Of a stretch of DNA of 6,737 nucleotides, positions 4,923 to 6,737 are shown one piece after another. Source of the DNA: Chloroflexi bacterium RBG_16_48_8 (lineage in GTDB: Bacteria; Chloroflexota; Anaerolineae; Anaerolineales; E44-bin32); contig MGNI01000110.1 in NCBI GenBank assembly GCA_001795115.1, forward strand, positions 37,790-44,526, read 5' to 3'. Position numbers and translations under genes: made by a program. The notes under the pieces were generated by a model. That model had not been told where the DNA came from and ran no database searches. It worked only from the letters and a program-made list of their open reading frames with translations. The stretch's first letter is position 1; the number at the start of each line of letters is the position of its first letter.

Positions 4923-5903
4923 TTACTGCATCAGACGAAGAGCATTGCCGCTGAGAATCAGTTCTTCGTCTGATGATGGGAGTTTCAATTGGCGCACAAT
5001 GTCTGCAGGCCGGGCAACACCCATATCAAAGGGGTAGTCCGATCCCACCATGACATGGTCGGCACCGGCGAAATCAACCAGGGTTCGCAGCAAGGCTGGA
5101 TCGTGAACCACTGTGTCGAAGTAAAAGCGATTAAGCGACTCCTGTGGGGTCTCCTTTAAAACGGACTTGGCTTGAGGTTGGAAGCTGTGGGCATGATTGA
5201 GCCTGCCCCAAAGAGAAAGAATGGCGCCTCCTCCATGCGCAAGTAAAACCTTCAATCTAGGGAAGCTTTCCATCACGCCGGCATTGATCATGTGGGCGGC
5301 GGTGATTGTTGTCTCCAAGGGGTTGCCAACGGTGTTCCACAGGTAGAACTCGTTGAAGACGGGTGCGCTGAAACCTCGCGTGGTTGGATGGATAAAGACC
5401 AAGGCGCCCGTTTCCTCGGCCGCAGCCCAGAAAGGCCTGAATTGTTCGTCACCTAAAAACGTTCCATTAATGCTGGAGGCGATCTCGACGCCTTTCATGT
5501 CACGAGAAGCCATCACCTGCTTGAGCTCGTTTGCAGCCAGTTCCGGGTCCTGCATGGGAACAGTCCCCAAAACACTCACCCGATCTGGGTATTGCTGAGC
5601 CAACTTTGCCAAGCCCTCGTTCTGGATCCGGCTGATACGAAGGCCTTCTTTGGGTTCAGCGTCATATCGGAGGAGTGTGACCCAAGGGGCAAGTAGGATC
5701 ATGTCCACACCAGCTTCATCCTGGGCATTGAGGATAGATTCGATGTGGACGAAATACCATAGGGTTGAGCCGATCTGTCGTCCGCCGAACTCGATGATCT
5801 GCTGGCCACCCTCCCAGAAGACGCGTGGCCTCCATTCTTCGTTAGGGGCAGCTTCCCGGGTCATTTCTGGAAGGATGATGTGTGCATGTGTGTCGATGAC
5901 CAT
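4923..5903 (-). CDS. ACMSD-like metal-dependent amidohydrolase/decarboxylase, paralog 2
   Basis: A 326-residue TIM-barrel amidohydrolase-2 enzyme, clearly a duplicate of the one at 2896-3882: by eye somewhat over half of residues agree, with shared blocks such as EGLRISRIQNE, GALVFIHPTT, LKVLLAHGGGA and NRFYFDTVVHD/KRFYYDTVVHD. The metal site is intact: His6, His8, His172, His223 and Asp289 (GSDYPFD). Arg234 matches Arg239 of Pseudomonas ACMSD, but the residue at the place of ACMSD Arg51 is Gly45, where the other paralog has Arg45. The pocket around 45-53 also differs (GSTLWYFVH against RSVLRPYSD), so substrate choice probably differs. The start is ATG 5903: GAGGTGA lies five bases upstream, while the in-frame GTG at 5912 lies inside that site. 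It probably shares a transcript with the MFS gene 76 bp upstream and the EamA pair downstream. The substrate is unknown. Confidence 0.9.
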   Translation of the reverse strand: MVIDTHAHIILPEMTREAAPNEEWRPRVFWEGGQQIIEFGGRQIGSTLWYFVHIESILNAQDEAGVDMILLAPWVTLLRYDAEPKEGLRISRIQNEGLAKLAQQYPDRVSVLGTVPMQDPELAANELKQVMASRDMKGVEIASSINGTFLGDEQFRPFWAAAEETGALVFIHPTTRGFSAPVFNEFYLWNTVGNPLETTITAAHMINAGVMESFPRLKVLLAHGGGAILSLWGRLNHAHSFQPQAKSVLKETPQESLNRFYFDTVVHDPALLRTLVDFAGADHVMVGSDYPFDMGVARPADIVRQLKLPSSDEELILSGNALRLMQ

Positions 5904-5908
5904 AATGT

Positions 5909-5915
5909 TCACCTC
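5909..5915 (-). promoter_or_regulatory. Shine-Dalgarno that sets the amidohydrolase paralog 2 start
   Basis: GAGGTGA on the minus strand ends five bases before ATG 5903. The competing GTG start at 5912 overlaps it. The chosen start also makes both paralogs begin with the same MVIDTH sequence. Confidence 0.8.
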
Positions 5916-5979
5916 TCATAAGTTTTTATTCATATTCTAGGATCTGGGTGGATTTTCTCTTTTCTCGAATTAACCTCTC

Positions 5980-6735
5980 TCAAAGTTCTAACTGGCGAAG
6001 TTGTGGTGATTTCCAGGCAACTATTAAAACCAAGAAAACCACCAATGAACCCATAATGGTAATCGTAAGGGGAGCTCCCAATTGGTCGGCAGCGAAAACT
6101 GCTGCAAAAGCCCCAAGAGGAGAAAGACCACGATCCAAGAAATAGATGCTCAGAACACGACCTCGTAATTCGTCCGGTGTGATCAATTGGATTATGGTAT
6201 AGGCGCCGGTGATATAGGTAAGTTGGAAGAAGCCGGCTGCGGCAAGTGGGATCAATGCCAAGGGGAAGGAGGTTGTTCTTGAGAATAAGATGAGGATGAT
6301 GCCAAATATGGCTAACCCTCCTAGAAGTAGAATCCCCTTGCGTCGAATTCTGTCCCCGATTGAAGCTAACAGAGAGAGGGAGAGTATCGCTCCAAGGCCG
6401 GGCGCTCCCATCAAAAGGCCCAATTCCTCTGGCCCTACCCCATAAATATCCTTTTGGAAGATCGGCATGAGGGACATGTAGGGTGTCGCAAAGAGAGGGG
6501 GGATGAGGGCAATCACGATGACTGTCAGCAGGACGGGGTTGGCCAAGACATACTTGATACCTTCCCTGATTTCTTCAAAGATCGAGGACTGCTTCCCGAC
6601 AGTACTATTTTCGGGAACCCGCATGATGTAAATCATCACAAACACACCGAGGTAGGCGGCAGCCTGAGCGAAAAAATTCCCGCTGGCACCCAGCCAGGCG
6701 ATGAGCAAACCCCCAAGCGCAGGCCCCAAGATCTT
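5980..6735 (-). CDS. MFS transporter of the EntS/MFS_3 type, C-terminal part
   Basis: The last 251 or so codons of a major facilitator superfamily membrane protein; the frame is open to the right window edge, so about 150 or more N-terminal residues are missing (whole proteins are about 400). It begins in a helix with GPALGGLLIAWLGA, typical of helix 5 in this group. A cytoplasmic linker EEIREGIKYVLANP precedes helices 7-12. Between helices 8 and 9 the motif A-like GDRIRRKG is visible, and PDELRGRVLSIYFLDRG in the later helices is typical of the EntS/transmembrane secretion effector subfamily, which exports siderophores, macrolides or other small molecules by proton antiport. It is the first visible gene of the minus-strand group. 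The cargo cannot be told. Being so hydrophobic and motif-complete, the visible part shows no sign of decay. Confidence 0.85.
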   Translation of the reverse strand, partial: KILGPALGGLLIAWLGASGNFFAQAAAYLGVFVMIYIMRVPENSTVGKQSSIFEEIREGIKYVLANPVLLTVIVIALIPPLFATPYMSLMPIFQKDIYGVGPEELGLLMGAPGLGAILSLSLLASIGDRIRRKGILLLGGLAIFGIILILFSRTTSFPLALIPLAAAGFFQLTYITGAYTIIQLITPDELRGRVLSIYFLDRGLSPLGAFAAVFAADQLGAPLTITIMGSLVVFLVLIVAWKSPQLRQLEL

Positions 6736-6737
6736 AT

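Noticed and set aside
5934..5939. TAGAAT as a -10 box of a promoter for amidohydrolase paralog 2 (minus strand)
   Set aside because: The hexamer is good, but no -35-like sequence lies at 16-19 bp and the MFS gene just upstream can supply the transcript; too weak to list.

Overview
The window looks like bacterial catabolic or accessory DNA. Base composition is close to balanced by eye. Nearly every gene start is preceded by a strong Shine-Dalgarno sequence (AGGAGG, AAGGAG or GAGGTGA), and gene spacing is tight. No rRNA, tRNA, CRISPR array, insertion sequence or phage gene is visible. The lineage cannot be fixed from this sequence. An iron-sulfur/flavin dehydratase of the 4-hydroxybutyryl-CoA type suggests an organism with anaerobic or low-oxygen metabolism; that is an inference, since relatives also occur in aerobic archaea.

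Layout. On the + strand are the 3' end of a small cupin gene (2-199), a complete classical short-chain dehydrogenase/reductase (SDR, 396-1160) and a complete 4-hydroxybutyryl-CoA dehydratase-like gene (1277-2722). The dehydratase has its own candidate promoter inside an inverted repeat. A 173-bp convergent gap with two GC-rich hairpins (2744-2761 and 2780-2799) follows. On the - strand, in transcription order, are a major facilitator superfamily (MFS) exporter cut by the window edge (5980-6735), an ACMSD-like amidohydrolase (4923-5903), two half-size EamA/DMT membrane proteins (4397-4819 and 3904-4392) and a second ACMSD-like amidohydrolase (2896-3882). These look like one operon. The longest break inside it, 4820-4922, holds a 24-bp perfect palindrome and a second inverted repeat.

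How the genes may work together. The dehydratase keeps all four [4Fe-4S] ligands and every other AbfD active-site residue I could place, so it is very likely a radical dehydratase/isomerase acting on a 4-hydroxyacyl-CoA or similar substrate, not an aromatic hydroxylase. The SDR beside it could make or remove the hydroxyl/keto group of an intermediate. The two ACMSD-like enzymes are paralogs with intact metal sites but differ at the position of the substrate-carboxylate arginine of Pseudomonas ACMSD, so they may process two different carboxylated intermediates. The split EamA pair, whose charge pattern predicts opposite membrane orientations, sits between them and may move the substrate or product. 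The best candidate for a new system is this convergent pair of units: radical dehydratase plus SDR facing paired decarboxylases plus a heterodimeric transporter. The shared pathway is an inference from proximity; the individual family assignments rest on visible motifs.
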